From the NCBI GenBank assembly GCA_017554335.1, contig JAFZIO010000035.1:1-62420 (forward strand): DNA of 62,420 bases, given 5' to 3'. Origin of the DNA: Bacteroidales bacterium. Its GTDB lineage: Bacteria > Bacteroidota > Bacteroidia > Bacteroidales > UBA932. Of this stretch, positions 20,919-29,577 are shown piece after piece (the first letter of the stretch is position 1; each line of letters begins with the position of its first letter). The translations under genes and the position numbers were made by a program. The notes below the pieces were generated by a model, which saw only the letters and a list, made by a program, of their open reading frames with translations, was not told the origin of the DNA and did no database searches.

Positions 20919-21848
20919 TCAGTCCTTCGATTTTTGCCTGCCGCGGCGCTCCTTGTTCCAGAGACCGTATATCTCGCTGACGTTACCGGCAGTAATGAAT
21001 GCCTGAATCTGCTGCTTGCGAATGAATTCCATGAGGTTTGCAAACTCGTCCTGGGTAAGAAGCGCCTGGATTTCGGTGTTCTTCTCGCCGCTGAATCCGC
21101 CACGGACATCATACAAGCTGCATCCGCGATGCAGTTTTTCTATGATGTAAGAGCGTATCTCCTCGTGGTCTTTCGTTATGATACATACACGTTTACGCTT
21201 GTTCAGGCTGGCCGTAAAATAATCCAGTGCAAGACCGTTCAGCCATGTTCCCACGAGACCGGTCACAACCATACGGAAAGGATTGATTGCAAAGGCGGTA
21301 CAGCAAATTATGGCTCCGGCTACGGTGACCGACACGCCGATATCCAGATGCAAATACTTGTTGACTATCTTGGCCAATATGTCGAGGCCTCCTGTAGATG
21401 CGTTGATGCTGAACAGAATGGTCTGGGAGATACTGACCAGAAGCACGAAGCATATGAGATCCAGCAGAGGATCCCCCATCACGGACGTCATTCCCGGCTC
21501 CAGCAGGTTCTGATAAGGGCAAATCTTCTCCCAAAGCTCAAGCAGCGGACCAAGAATAAGGGCAGTGTAAACGGTCTTTGCCCCGAATTCCTTGCCAATC
21601 AGTATCCAGGCCATCAGCAGGAGGATAGCATTTATTACCGTGACCACTACGGAAACCTTGACCGTAATGCCTGCAAGTCCGAAAAGGTTGGAGATAACTA
21701 TCGACAAACCGGTTATGGAACCGAGAACCAGGTTGCTGGGCATCATGAAATAGTAGACCGCGCCGGCCGCAATCATCATTCCAGCGGTCATGAGAAACAA
21801 CTCTTTCCAAAACTTGAAGGTTGTCAGGTACTTAAGTACGTTGTTCAT
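20919..21848 (-). CDS. YitT family membrane protein
   Basis: A 309-aa inner membrane protein with five or six helices in residues 10-220 (DUF161 region, with SNLVLGSITGLSI, FSINASTGGLDILAK) and a C-terminal DUF2179 domain (DYFTASLNKRKRVCIIT, HRGCSLYDVRGGFSG). Members of this family are common but their substrate is not established. The start at 21848 is set by the first helix and by a TAACTTTG box 24 bases upstream; the longer frame overlaps the divergent phosphatase gene. It ends 58 bases before the lipoprotein gene, which has its own promoter. Confidence 0.88.
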   Translation of the reverse strand: MNNVLKYLTTFKFWKELFLMTAGMMIAAGAVYYFMMPSNLVLGSITGLSIVISNLFGLAGITVKVSVVVTVINAILLLMAWILIGKEFGAKTVYTALILGPLLELWEKICPYQNLLEPGMTSVMGDPLLDLICFVLLVSISQTILFSINASTGGLDILAKIVNKYLHLDIGVSVTVAGAIICCTAFAINPFRMVVTGLVGTWLNGLALDYFTASLNKRKRVCIITKDHEEIRSYIIEKLHRGCSLYDVRGGFSGEKNTEIQALLTQDEFANLMEFIRKQQIQAFITAGNVSEIYGLWNKERRGRQKSKD

Positions 21849-21871
21849 TTCAACTATGTAGTTAGCAACTC

Positions 21872-21879
21872 CAAAGTTA
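21872..21879 (-). promoter_or_regulatory. -7 box of the YitT gene
   Basis: TAACTTTG on the minus strand, an exact TAnnTTTG match. Confidence 0.5.
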
Positions 21880-21934
21880 AGATATTTTTGCATTATTTGG
21901 CGAAAATGTTCATCTTTGAATATAGAAAATGACC

Positions 21935-23230
21935 ATGAAAAGGCTTCCGATATTTCTGACATCAGTCCTGCTTGTGCTGTCCTGCAACGACCGCTCGTTT
22001 GAAACGCCTGCCGGTGTCAGTGCAGACAACCCCTACAAGCTGGAACAGGTTATCGTGCTGAGCAGGCACAACATACGCTCTCCCCTTACCCGAAACGGCT
22101 CCGTGCTCGACAGTCTCACGCCACATCATGATATGTGGCACATATGGTCAGCCGATGCAGGCCGCCTCACCCTGAAAGGCGGGATTTCGGAGACCCTAAT
22201 GGGCCAGTATTTCAAACTGTGGCTGGAGAGCGAGGGCCTCATTCCCCAGGACTGGCAGCCGTCCCGCCGGGAGGCATACTTCTACGCCAACTCCCTCCAG
22301 CGCACCGTTGCCACCGCCCGCCACTTCTCCGCCGGCTTCGCTCCTGCTGCCGACATACGCGTCAAGTACCTGCCTGGCAAGCTCAACAAGACCTTCCTAA
22401 CCATTATAACCGCCGACTCCGAAGCTTTCCGGGAGGAAGCGGCCAGGGAAAGGGCTCAATTCATGGAAGAACGCCTCATGGACAGCCTCAGCAAAGCCTA
22501 TCCGGTACTTGAAGAAGTGCTCGATTATTACAAATCGGATTATTATAAAGTACACGGCAAGCCTTTCGACGGAGATACAATCGAGTTCTTCGACATGAAG
22601 GGGGATGAGTCAAAAATGCGCGGCATGCTGAAGACGGCCCTGTCGGCCTGCGATGCCCTGGTGATGCAGTCCTATGAAGAGGACGACCTCTCCAAGGCGG
22701 CTTTCGGGCACGACATAGGAGATGAAGGCTGGTCCCGCCTGGCGGATATAGTCACAATTTACCAGGACATCCTGTTCTCCGCCCCCATAGTCAGCCTCAA
22801 CGTGAGCAAGGAAATGGCCGATGAGCTGAAGCGGGAACTAGGCCGCCGCGGCAGGAAGTTCACCTTCCTGTGCGGGCACGACTCCACCATCCTCAGCCTG
22901 CTTTCGGCAATCGGGACCGAGCCCTACGTACTGGACAACGCCCTTGAAAGGAACACGCCCATCAGCCTTAAACTGGTCATCGAACGCCGTTCCAGAGACG
23001 GAGAGCAGTTTGTGCGCCTGCGTCTGGTATACCCTTCCTGGCAGCAGCTCCGCGAGCTCCCGGCATTCGATCTGCAGAACCCTCCCATGAGCTGCGACAT
23101 CAGGCTTAAAGGCCTGGATGTCAACGAAGACGGCTACTACCGTCTGGCAGATATACGTAATCGTTTAACGGAAGCCGCTGCAGCCGGACGCGCCGCCGAC
23201 AGCGGAAAACTACCCGAATACCTGAAATAA
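21935..23230 (+). CDS. Histidine acid phosphatase, glucose-1-phosphatase-like
   Basis: A 431-aa exported phosphatase of the histidine acid phosphatase family. The phospho-acceptor motif is SRHNIRSPL; Asn after the His is characteristic of Agp-type glucose-1-phosphatases, where other branches have Gly. The proton donor pair lies in CGHDSTI. The N-terminus is a lipoprotein signal (LLVLSCND). LTLKGGISETLMGQYF matches the conserved post-motif helix. A second ATG at 21929 is possible. The GH31 gene follows after 7 nt, so the pair may release glucose from phosphorylated and glycosidic forms, though phytate or inositol phosphates remain possible substrates. Confidence 0.87.
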   Translation: MKRLPIFLTSVLLVLSCNDRSFETPAGVSADNPYKLEQVIVLSRHNIRSPLTRNGSVLDSLTPHHDMWHIWSADAGRLTLKGGISETLMGQYFKLWLESEGLIPQDWQPSRREAYFYANSLQRTVATARHFSAGFAPAADIRVKYLPGKLNKTFLTIITADSEAFREEAARERAQFMEERLMDSLSKAYPVLEEVLDYYKSDYYKVHGKPFDGDTIEFFDMKGDESKMRGMLKTALSACDALVMQSYEEDDLSKAAFGHDIGDEGWSRLADIVTIYQDILFSAPIVSLNVSKEMADELKRELGRRGRKFTFLCGHDSTILSLLSAIGTEPYVLDNALERNTPISLKLVIERRSRDGEQFVRLRLVYPSWQQLRELPAFDLQNPPMSCDIRLKGLDVNEDGYYRLADIRNRLTEAAAAGRAADSGKLPEYLK

Positions 23231-23237
23231 TAACCAT

Positions 23238-25622
23238 ATGTTGCTATCATTCCTCATTTCGGTGCTGGCCATTGTTTCCCAGCCCAACAACCCGGTAGCC
23301 AGACCGGAAGCCACAGTCACCTGCGAGAAGGCCCGTTTCACAGTACTTACCGACCGCCTTATCCGTATGGAATGGGCGGAAGACGGAGTGTTCGAAGACC
23401 GCGCCAGCCTGGCGATAGTCAACCGCGACCTCCCGGTTCCCGCTTTCAAAGTCAAGCGGAGCGGCGCAGGGCTCAGCATTAAAACCGACAAGCTCACCCT
23501 GAGCTACAAAGGCGGCAAGTTTGACCCCGAGAGCCTCAGCGTCAGCTTCAAACTGAACGGAAAAACCATGACCTGGCACCCGGGAGACGCACCTTCCGGC
23601 AACCTTAAGGGCACCACCCGCACGCTGGACGGTTGCAATGGCTTCGACAAGCTGAGCCACAATGAGAAAGAACTGGAAAACGGCATACTCTCCCGCGACG
23701 GCTGGGCGCTTGTAGACGAAAGCTCCCGCCACCTGCTGGAGGCTGACGGTTCAGACTGGGGCGAATGGGTAGCGGAGCGCCCGGAAGGCGAACGCACCGA
23801 CTGGTACATTTTCGCCTACGGGCACGACTATATTGCCGCCCTCCGGGACTTTACCAAGGTGGCAGGAAACATCCCCCTGCCCCCCAAGTACGTCTTCGGA
23901 TACTGGTGGAGCCGCTACTGGATCTACACCGACGAGGAGATTCTGCAGCTGGCGGACGACATGCGTTCCCGGGACATCCCTGCCGACGTCTTCATCATCG
24001 ACATGGACTGGCATGAGACCTGGAAGGACCTGGACAAGCGCAAGGGCCACGACGAATTCAACCAGAGGCGCGGCTGGACCGGGTACACCTGGAACCGCGA
24101 CCTCATCCCCGACCCCGAGGGTCTGCTGGGCGACCTGCACGCCAAGGGCTTCAAGACGGCGCTCAACCTTCATCCGGCTTCCGGAATACGCCCCTACGAG
24201 GACTGCTACGACCGCTTCGTGACCGACTATCTCTCCCGCACCTCCGACTACGACGGACCGAAGGACTACATCTACCCGGAGGGAGGCTACACCTTCGCCG
24301 GCAACAATGAGCCGAGCGGACAGGCCGGCTGGAGGGCTCCCGTCCCCTTCCGCCTGGACCAGCAGGCATGGGCGGACGCCTACTTCAATTCGGTAATACA
24401 TCCGCTGGAGCGCCTGGGGGTCGATTTCTGGTGGCTCGACTGGCAGCAGTGGCGCGAGAGCAAGTATGTAAAGGACCTCTCCAACACCTTCTGGTGCAAC
24501 TTCAGCTTCTGGAACGACAAGCTCCGCCAGACCCGTTCGCAGGGCCTGCAGGCGCCGCGTCCCCTCATCTACCACCGCTGGGGCGGCCTGGGCAGCCACC
24601 GTTACCAGCTGGGCTTCTCCGGCGACACCTATACGGAGTGGTCCGTGCTGAAGTTCCTCCCCTACTTCACTTCCACCGCCTCCAATGTGGGCTACGGATA
24701 CTGGGGGCACGACATAGGCGGGCACATGCAGCACAAGGACCGTCAGGGCCCCCGCAACGCTGAGCTCTACACCCGCTGGATGCAGTTCGGCGTATTCACG
24801 CCCATCTTCAAGACCCACTCCACCCAGAGTGCCAACCTCGACTGCCGTATCTGGATATACCCTGAATACTACGACTACCTGAAGGAGGCCATTCAGCTCC
24901 GCTACGCCCTGAGCCCCTACATCTACGACGCAGCCCGTCAGGCGACCGATACCGGCATCTCAATGTGCCGCCCGCTCTACTATTATTATTCCGAGCTCAA
25001 GGAAGCCTACGACTGGAACGAGGAGTACTTCTTCGGCGACAACATCCTGGCCACCGCCATCTGCGAGCCTGTAGGTGCCGACGGGACCGCCTCACGCAAG
25101 GTATGGCTGCCTGCCGGCGAATGGTACGACATGGCCCACGGCAAGCTGCTGAAGGGCGGCAAGGCGTATGAACTCAGCTACACCTTAGACCAGAATCCCT
25201 GGTTCGTGCGCGGAGGAGCCGTACTGCCGCTGGCCGAAGAGGGCATACGCAACCTCCAGGACGCATCCAACGTGCTGAGGCTGATGGTCGTGCCCGGTTC
25301 CGCCGCCTGCAAGATTGTGCATTACGAGGATGACGGAATCTCCCAGAGCTACGAGAAAGAATTTGCGCAGACGGTTGTTGAGAAGAGCGTTTCCGGACGC
25401 AAGACCGTGCTGAAAATAGGCGCCCGCGAAGGTTCCTACGCCGGAGCTCCCGCCACCCGCCGCATCAGCGTGCTGCTGGAAGGGGTTGACGTGAAGCCTT
25501 CGGCAGTGCTGCTCGACGGCTCTCCCCTGCCGGCCGAAGCGGTATGCCTCGGAGGCGGACGGGTAACGATTGTTTTACCGGAAGCCCCTGCAGACAAGGC
25601 GCAGGTTCTGGAAATCCGCTAG
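23238..25622 (+). CDS. Glycoside hydrolase family 31
   Basis: A 794-aa secreted alpha-glycosidase. A short signal peptide precedes an N-terminal beta-sandwich, then the (beta/alpha)8 catalytic domain begins around FGYWWSRYWIYTDEEI. The nucleophile Asp is in DFWWLDWQQW and the acid/base candidate Asp in GFSGDTYTEW; the GYGYWGHDIGGH block is typical of GH31. C-terminal beta domains follow. Specificity (alpha-glucosidase, alpha-xylosidase or another) cannot be read with confidence. It follows the phosphatase gene by 7 nt. Its TAG overlaps the stop of the convergent DUF456 gene in the palindrome CTAG. Confidence 0.92.
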   Translation: MLLSFLISVLAIVSQPNNPVARPEATVTCEKARFTVLTDRLIRMEWAEDGVFEDRASLAIVNRDLPVPAFKVKRSGAGLSIKTDKLTLSYKGGKFDPESLSVSFKLNGKTMTWHPGDAPSGNLKGTTRTLDGCNGFDKLSHNEKELENGILSRDGWALVDESSRHLLEADGSDWGEWVAERPEGERTDWYIFAYGHDYIAALRDFTKVAGNIPLPPKYVFGYWWSRYWIYTDEEILQLADDMRSRDIPADVFIIDMDWHETWKDLDKRKGHDEFNQRRGWTGYTWNRDLIPDPEGLLGDLHAKGFKTALNLHPASGIRPYEDCYDRFVTDYLSRTSDYDGPKDYIYPEGGYTFAGNNEPSGQAGWRAPVPFRLDQQAWADAYFNSVIHPLERLGVDFWWLDWQQWRESKYVKDLSNTFWCNFSFWNDKLRQTRSQGLQAPRPLIYHRWGGLGSHRYQLGFSGDTYTEWSVLKFLPYFTSTASNVGYGYWGHDIGGHMQHKDRQGPRNAELYTRWMQFGVFTPIFKTHSTQSANLDCRIWIYPEYYDYLKEAIQLRYALSPYIYDAARQATDTGISMCRPLYYYYSELKEAYDWNEEYFFGDNILATAICEPVGADGTASRKVWLPAGEWYDMAHGKLLKGGKAYELSYTLDQNPWFVRGGAVLPLAEEGIRNLQDASNVLRLMVVPGSAACKIVHYEDDGISQSYEKEFAQTVVEKSVSGRKTVLKIGAREGSYAGAPATRRISVLLEGVDVKPSAVLLDGSPLPAEAVCLGGGRVTIVLPEAPADKAQVLEIR

Positions 25623-26110
25623 AAGAAGGCGTACTTAACTATAAGCCAGGCCATCACTCCTGAGCAAACCAGTTTGAGGCCGGTGCCGAGGATAAAGCCA
25701 AGAAAGGCTCCGGCGCCGGCTTTGAACGCTGCCCAGACGCCTTTGTCGTTCACCAAAAGTTCTCCTATGAAGGCACCTAGGAGTGCTCCCATTACAACGC
25801 CTACAGGAGTGAGGAACATTCCGACGAACAGTCCTATCAAGGCTCCGGTGGAAGCAGCCTTATGCCCTCCGGCCATACGGGTCATGCCGGAAGGTATTAT
25901 GTAGTCCAGAATAGATACTATTACCGTAATTCCCAGCCACACAAGCAGTACGGTTGTACTCATCGGATCTTCCACCGCCCCGGCCTTGTTGGCCAGATAC
26001 ACCAGAAGCATTCCGACCCAGCTGAGAGGCGGGCCGGGCAGACCGGGAACTATACTGCCGATAATGCCGACTATTGCCAGCACAATCGCGAATATTATCA
26101 GAACTGTCAT
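25619..26110 (-). CDS. DUF456 membrane protein
   Basis: A 163-aa inner membrane protein with four or five helices and glycine-rich turns (GSIVPGLPGPPLSWVG, GALLGAFIGELL), which match DUF456. No function is known. The family usually stands alone, as here. The stop codon shares bases with the convergent GH31 stop. Divergent from the secreted protein at 26148. Confidence 0.87.
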   Translation of the reverse strand: MTVLIIFAIVLAIVGIIGSIVPGLPGPPLSWVGMLLVYLANKAGAVEDPMSTTVLLVWLGITVIVSILDYIIPSGMTRMAGGHKAASTGALIGLFVGMFLTPVGVVMGALLGAFIGELLVNDKGVWAAFKAGAGAFLGFILGTGLKLVCSGVMAWLIVKYAFF

Positions 26111-26135
26111 GCCGCTAAATTAGCAATTTATTTCT

Positions 26136-26143
26136 ACTTTTGT
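26136..26143 (+). promoter_or_regulatory. -7 box 4 bases before an ATG
   Basis: TACTTTTG ends 4 bases before ATG 26148. Transcription would start at or next to the start codon. Confidence 0.5.
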
Positions 26144-26147
26144 AATT

Positions 26148-27107
26148 ATGAGAACCAAACAACTGTTATTAGCTATTCTCTTTCTGGGATTCTGCGTGCC
26201 TGCTTCGGCCCAGTATTTCGGCGGCCTGCAGATGAATCCGGATTGCTCCGAATTCATTGTGAAGCAGGGTCGCGGGCGTGCCCAGCAGGGCCTGGAGATG
26301 TACAAGCGTTACATCTTCTCCCTGGAAGACGGAGGCCATGTGAATGTGTACGACTTCAAGAAAGCCGACGGCAAGCCAATCGGAGGTTTCGAGCTGGCGT
26401 CGTCCTGCCCGGACAATCATGCCAACAATGCAGAGTTCGGAGTGGAAAAGAAGCGCGGAGCCTCTTTCCCTCTTATGTATATCTCTATTGGCAAGCCGGG
26501 AAGTGATCTGGACTGGACTTGCTTCGTAGAGAGCATCACCCGCCGGGGAAAGCGTTTCAGCAGCGAGCTGGTGCAGACTATAACCTTGGATATAAGCGGC
26601 TTTGCAGATGCCGGGCACGAGCCCATTTTCGGCGCGCCCAGCTGGCTGATAGACCGCGAACGCAAGGCCCTATGGGTGTTTTCCGCCCACCAGAGGACTA
26701 CACCGGCCGTCACCCTCAAGGCGGAAGACAACTTCTACATCGCCTATAAGTTCCGCATTCCTTCCCTTTCCGAAGGAGCCGAGGTCACTTTGACCGTCGC
26801 CGACCTGCAGGCAGAAGTTATTTTCCCTTTCGAAACCTGGTTCACCCAGGCAGGATGCATGTACGACGGCAAGATATTCTACTGCTTCGGCGTGGGCCAG
26901 CTCGACCCCGAAAAACGGCCCTCACGCATTCGTGTATACGATACCGATTCCGGAACCATCGTCGCCAAATACAATCTCGATGAGGAAATCCCATACGAGA
27001 TGGAAGACCTGGTTATTCGCGACGGCTGGATTTATGTGAATACCAACACCAACTCCAAGCGGGGCCAGGGAGATCCGGTTATTTACAAACTTTCCATGCC
27101 GCGCTAA
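26148..27107 (+). CDS. Secreted protein of unknown function
   Basis: A 319-aa exported protein; the signal peptide ends near PASAQ. The rest is rich in beta-strand-like patterns with repeated aromatic/Gly/Asp turns (ALWVFSAHQRTTPAV, GCMYDGKIFYCFGVG, LVIRDGWIYVNTNT), which suggests a beta-propeller, perhaps six-bladed. I do not recognise a named family. It is transcribed alone, downstream of a divergent DUF456 gene and upstream of the tRNA-Glu promoter. A binding or sensor role is possible; nothing points to catalysis. Confidence 0.7.
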   Translation: MRTKQLLLAILFLGFCVPASAQYFGGLQMNPDCSEFIVKQGRGRAQQGLEMYKRYIFSLEDGGHVNVYDFKKADGKPIGGFELASSCPDNHANNAEFGVEKKRGASFPLMYISIGKPGSDLDWTCFVESITRRGKRFSSELVQTITLDISGFADAGHEPIFGAPSWLIDRERKALWVFSAHQRTTPAVTLKAEDNFYIAYKFRIPSLSEGAEVTLTVADLQAEVIFPFETWFTQAGCMYDGKIFYCFGVGQLDPEKRPSRIRVYDTDSGTIVAKYNLDEEIPYEMEDLVIRDGWIYVNTNTNSKRGQGDPVIYKLSMPR

Positions 27108-27113
27108 ATTTTG

Positions 27114-27145
27114 TTTGGCGGTATAAAAATTATTTTTTACCTTTG
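27114..27145 (+). promoter_or_regulatory. Promoter of tRNA-Glu and rpsT
   Basis: TTTG at 27114-27117, 20 bases, then TACCTTTG at 27138-27145, a full match to the Bacteroidota consensus. It lies 38 bases before the tRNA. Confidence 0.7.
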
Positions 27146-27182
27146 CAGTCCCTATTCCGTAAAGTCGGGTGGGAATGAGTTT

Positions 27183-27254
27183 GGTGGGTTCGTATAACGG
27201 CTAGTACTCAAGATTTTCATTCTTGCAATAGGAGTTCGATTCTCCTACCCACTA
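27183..27254 (+). tRNA. tRNA-Glu (TTC)
   Basis: Acceptor GGTGGGT pairs with ACCCACT (G-U at the first pair), the anticodon arm is CAAGA/TCTTG around TTTTCAT giving TTC, and the T arm is AGGAG/CTCCT. CCA is encoded at 27255-27257. The rpsT gene follows in the same transcript. Confidence 0.94.
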
Positions 27255-27281
27255 CCAAAAAATATTAAAAAAAATAATACA

Positions 27282-27536
27282 ATGGCAAATACAGCTTCAG
27301 CTAAGAAAGCCGATCGCCAGAGCGAAAGGCACCGCCTGCATAACAGGTATTATGCACGCACAACACGTAATGCTATCCGCGATATCCGCAACACCACAGA
27401 CAAGGCAGAGGCCGAGAAGAATGCTCCCAAGGTTTATGCAATGATCGACAAGCTTGCAAAGATCGGAGTCATCCACAAGAACAAGGCTTCCAACCTCAAG
27501 AGCGGTATCCAGGTATACATCAACAAGCTTTCTTAA
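27282..27536 (+). CDS. rpsT: 30S ribosomal protein S20
   Basis: Ribosomal protein S20 (84 aa), which binds 16S rRNA in the small subunit. It is rich in Lys, Arg and Ala, and shows the family pattern: MANTASAKKADRQSERHR at the start, then KNAPKVYAMIDKLAKIGVIHKNKASNLKS. It lies 24 nt after tRNA-Glu and shares its promoter; a strong terminator follows. Length is normal. Confidence 0.96.
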   Translation: MANTASAKKADRQSERHRLHNRYYARTTRNAIRDIRNTTDKAEAEKNAPKVYAMIDKLAKIGVIHKNKASNLKSGIQVYINKLS

Positions 27537-27544
27537 GACTTCTG

Positions 27545-27571
27545 AGACGCGTTCCCGACGCGTCTTATTTT
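27545..27571 (+). terminator. Terminator of rpsT
   Basis: AGACGCG (27545-27551) and CGCGTCT (27559-27565) around a 7-base loop, followed by TATTTTT. It lies directly before tRNA-Pro, for which no separate promoter is visible. Confidence 0.8.
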
Positions 27572-27579
27572 TCAAAAAA

Positions 27580-27653
27580 CGGGATGTAGCGCAGTTGGCT
27601 AGCGCACCACGTTCGGGACGTGGGGGTCGTCCGTTCGAGTCGGATCATCCCGA
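27580..27653 (+). tRNA. tRNA-Pro (CGG)
   Basis: Acceptor CGGGATG pairs with CATCCCG, the anticodon arm is CCACG/CGTGG around TTCGGGA giving CGG, and the T arm GTCCG/CGGAT carries TTCGAGT. No CCA is encoded. No promoter is visible between the rpsT terminator and the tRNA, so it may depend on read-through. Confidence 0.94.
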
Positions 27654-27700
27654 CAGAAAAAGCTCCGATAACTCGGAGCTTTTTCTGTCGGGATGATCCG
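27641..27700 (+). terminator. Perfect 28-bp-arm palindrome overlapping tRNA-Pro
   Basis: Bases 27641-27668 are exactly complementary to 27673-27700, with loop TAAC. The central part (AAAAAGCTCCGA and its complement with five T's) would serve as a terminator. The outer 12 bp of the left arm are the 3' strand of the tRNA T stem and acceptor, so the right arm is an inverted copy of the tRNA 3' end. Confidence 0.8.
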
Positions 27701-27729
27701 CACCACTTGGCGAATAGCGGAAGATATTA

Positions 27730-27737
27730 TATCTTTG
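27730..27737 (+). promoter_or_regulatory. -7 box of the WG-repeat gene
   Basis: TATCTTTG, exact TAnnTTTG, 24 bases before ATG 27762. Confidence 0.5.
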
Positions 27738-27761
27738 TCGTTGCTATAATCGAACGAAATT

Positions 27762-29573
27762 ATGAAACTCAGGTTTATTATTGCTGGATTAGCCGCCATT
27801 CTGCTTGCGGCAACGGCTCAAGGTCAGGATTTGAAGCCCGTAAAAGATAAAGGAACGAAGCTTTTCGGATATCAGGACAAGAGCAAAAACTGGGTAATAC
27901 CTCCGGCATATTTCAGCGCAAAGAATTTCAAGGACGGCCTGGCCGAAGTGACCGTCAAGCCGGAAAAGACAAAATTCCATGGTATTATAGACGAGACCGG
28001 GCGCGAAGTAATCCCTCCCGTATGTACCTCTGTGAGTATTGTCAGGAAGGAGGGGCTCATCTATGCGGAGCGTGAGACCGAGCCGGGATCCGGCTGGCTG
28101 TGGGGTGTATACGACTTCGAGGGCAACGAGCTATGGGCGCCCCAGTTTACCACAACCCCTACTTTCCATGACGGTATCGGCATAGCCCGCAGTGCCGAGA
28201 CGGGGCTCAAGGGAGTTATCAATCTGGAAGGCGAAGTATTGCTTCCCTTCGAGAATCTGGCCGTGGAGCACTATTACGGCAATTATACCACTCTCACGGC
28301 GGATTTCGTGCGCAAGGCATACGACAGCCGCCTTAACTTAACCTCCGAGTATGCATATCCCGGATATATCATCCCCTATGACCCGGCAGGAGATCCCGTC
28401 CGTGCTGCCTCCTGGCATGTGGGTCCTATCGGTTACCGCCTGCATCGCAACAATCTCAGGGCCGTGGATCTGATACCTGGAAAATGGAGTGCCAAAGCTA
28501 CCTGCAGCATACTGCAGATAGATTGGGGCAATAACCGCTTCGTTCGCCTCGAGCCTGTCGTTGATATGAAAGAGCACCCTGGTTCCATGACAGATCCTCT
28601 ATCCGGCAAGCTTTACACCGTAAAGGCTGTCCTCTGCGAGGCTGACGGAAGCCTGGTAGGCGAGCTTGCCAGCTGGGGCTGGATTGACGGCGAGTATTCA
28701 GAAGGCGTGGTGTACAACGCAGAGGGCAATGAAACCTGGATGATTATGCGGGACATCAACTGTCCTGCCATGCCTTCGTTCTCCACATCACTGAGCCGCT
28801 CCCGCCAAATCAACCACGAGGATGTTGTCAGCGGTCTCGGCCTTCATTCTTACGACCTTCAGAACATGTACGACCCCGAGCGGTATGCAGACCGTGCCCT
28901 GAAGATTATTACTGAGGAGAACGCCGGTATAACCTACCGCTTCCCTCCAGAGGCGCCGAGTATCAGGCTTTCCAGGACCATCAATGAGATTCATCGCACA
29001 CCCTTGTTCCGGCATCGCTTCCGCATGGGCGACATTGTAAACTGCAAGGTGAGGCCTTCCGGAGACGGCGTCGAACTTGAACTTTCAGACAATTTCCTCT
29101 GCCGCTACGATGACCGTTTCGATGACCCTTCATTCAGCATGAGCGGAGAGGAGGTCCTATTTTGGGGCCCTTCCAACGAGTATACCGCTATCCTTACTGC
29201 CCGCAAGGCACACAGTACGTATGGCGCTACGAAAGACGACGTATATGGCAGCAACGAGTTCTTCGATTTTGCAATTGAGCTGTATGACCGTCACGACAGG
29301 TATCTGCAGACCATCGCAATCGTCCCGAACATAGACTTCTGCTCCGACGGTTGGATAGTGATAGAGAAGGCCGGCATCGCACTCCGCATGAACGGCCCGG
29401 ACTCCCGTCCTTCCGGCCCCGGTGCTCGTCCTGGCAGCCAGGGCGGCCGTCCTGACGACTATGGCAACCGTCCCAGAGGTAATGTCGGTCCTAACAAGGT
29501 CAAGATTTCCGGCGAGCGTATTCCCCCCACCCTCTCGGCTCTCAACGCCGCCACGGATATCAAGAAGAAGTAG
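27762..29573 (+). CDS. Secreted WG-repeat protein
   Basis: A 603-aa exported protein with a signal peptide (LAAILLAATAQGQ). Residues 30-160 contain WG-like repeats: KLFGYQDKSKNWVIPP, KFHGIIDETGREVIPP, WLWGVYDFEGNELWAP, GLKGVINLEGEVLLPF. The middle section is unrecognised and the tail (about 545-580) is a low-complexity Gly/Pro/Arg stretch (RPSGPGARPGSQGGRP). WG repeats form beta-rich domains with no assigned enzyme activity; they often occur in exported proteins of Bacteroidota. It is transcribed alone and converges with miaB with 4 nt between stops. Confidence 0.82.
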   Translation: MKLRFIIAGLAAILLAATAQGQDLKPVKDKGTKLFGYQDKSKNWVIPPAYFSAKNFKDGLAEVTVKPEKTKFHGIIDETGREVIPPVCTSVSIVRKEGLIYAERETEPGSGWLWGVYDFEGNELWAPQFTTTPTFHDGIGIARSAETGLKGVINLEGEVLLPFENLAVEHYYGNYTTLTADFVRKAYDSRLNLTSEYAYPGYIIPYDPAGDPVRAASWHVGPIGYRLHRNNLRAVDLIPGKWSAKATCSILQIDWGNNRFVRLEPVVDMKEHPGSMTDPLSGKLYTVKAVLCEADGSLVGELASWGWIDGEYSEGVVYNAEGNETWMIMRDINCPAMPSFSTSLSRSRQINHEDVVSGLGLHSYDLQNMYDPERYADRALKIITEENAGITYRFPPEAPSIRLSRTINEIHRTPLFRHRFRMGDIVNCKVRPSGDGVELELSDNFLCRYDDRFDDPSFSMSGEEVLFWGPSNEYTAILTARKAHSTYGATKDDVYGSNEFFDFAIELYDRHDRYLQTIAIVPNIDFCSDGWIVIEKAGIALRMNGPDSRPSGPGARPGSQGGRPDDYGNRPRGNVGPNKVKISGERIPPTLSALNAATDIKKK

Positions 29574-29577
29574 TCAG

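Noticed and set aside
25619-25622. Shared CTAG of two convergent stop codons as a regulatory site
   Set aside because: CTAG arises simply because both genes end in TAG; no further structure is seen.
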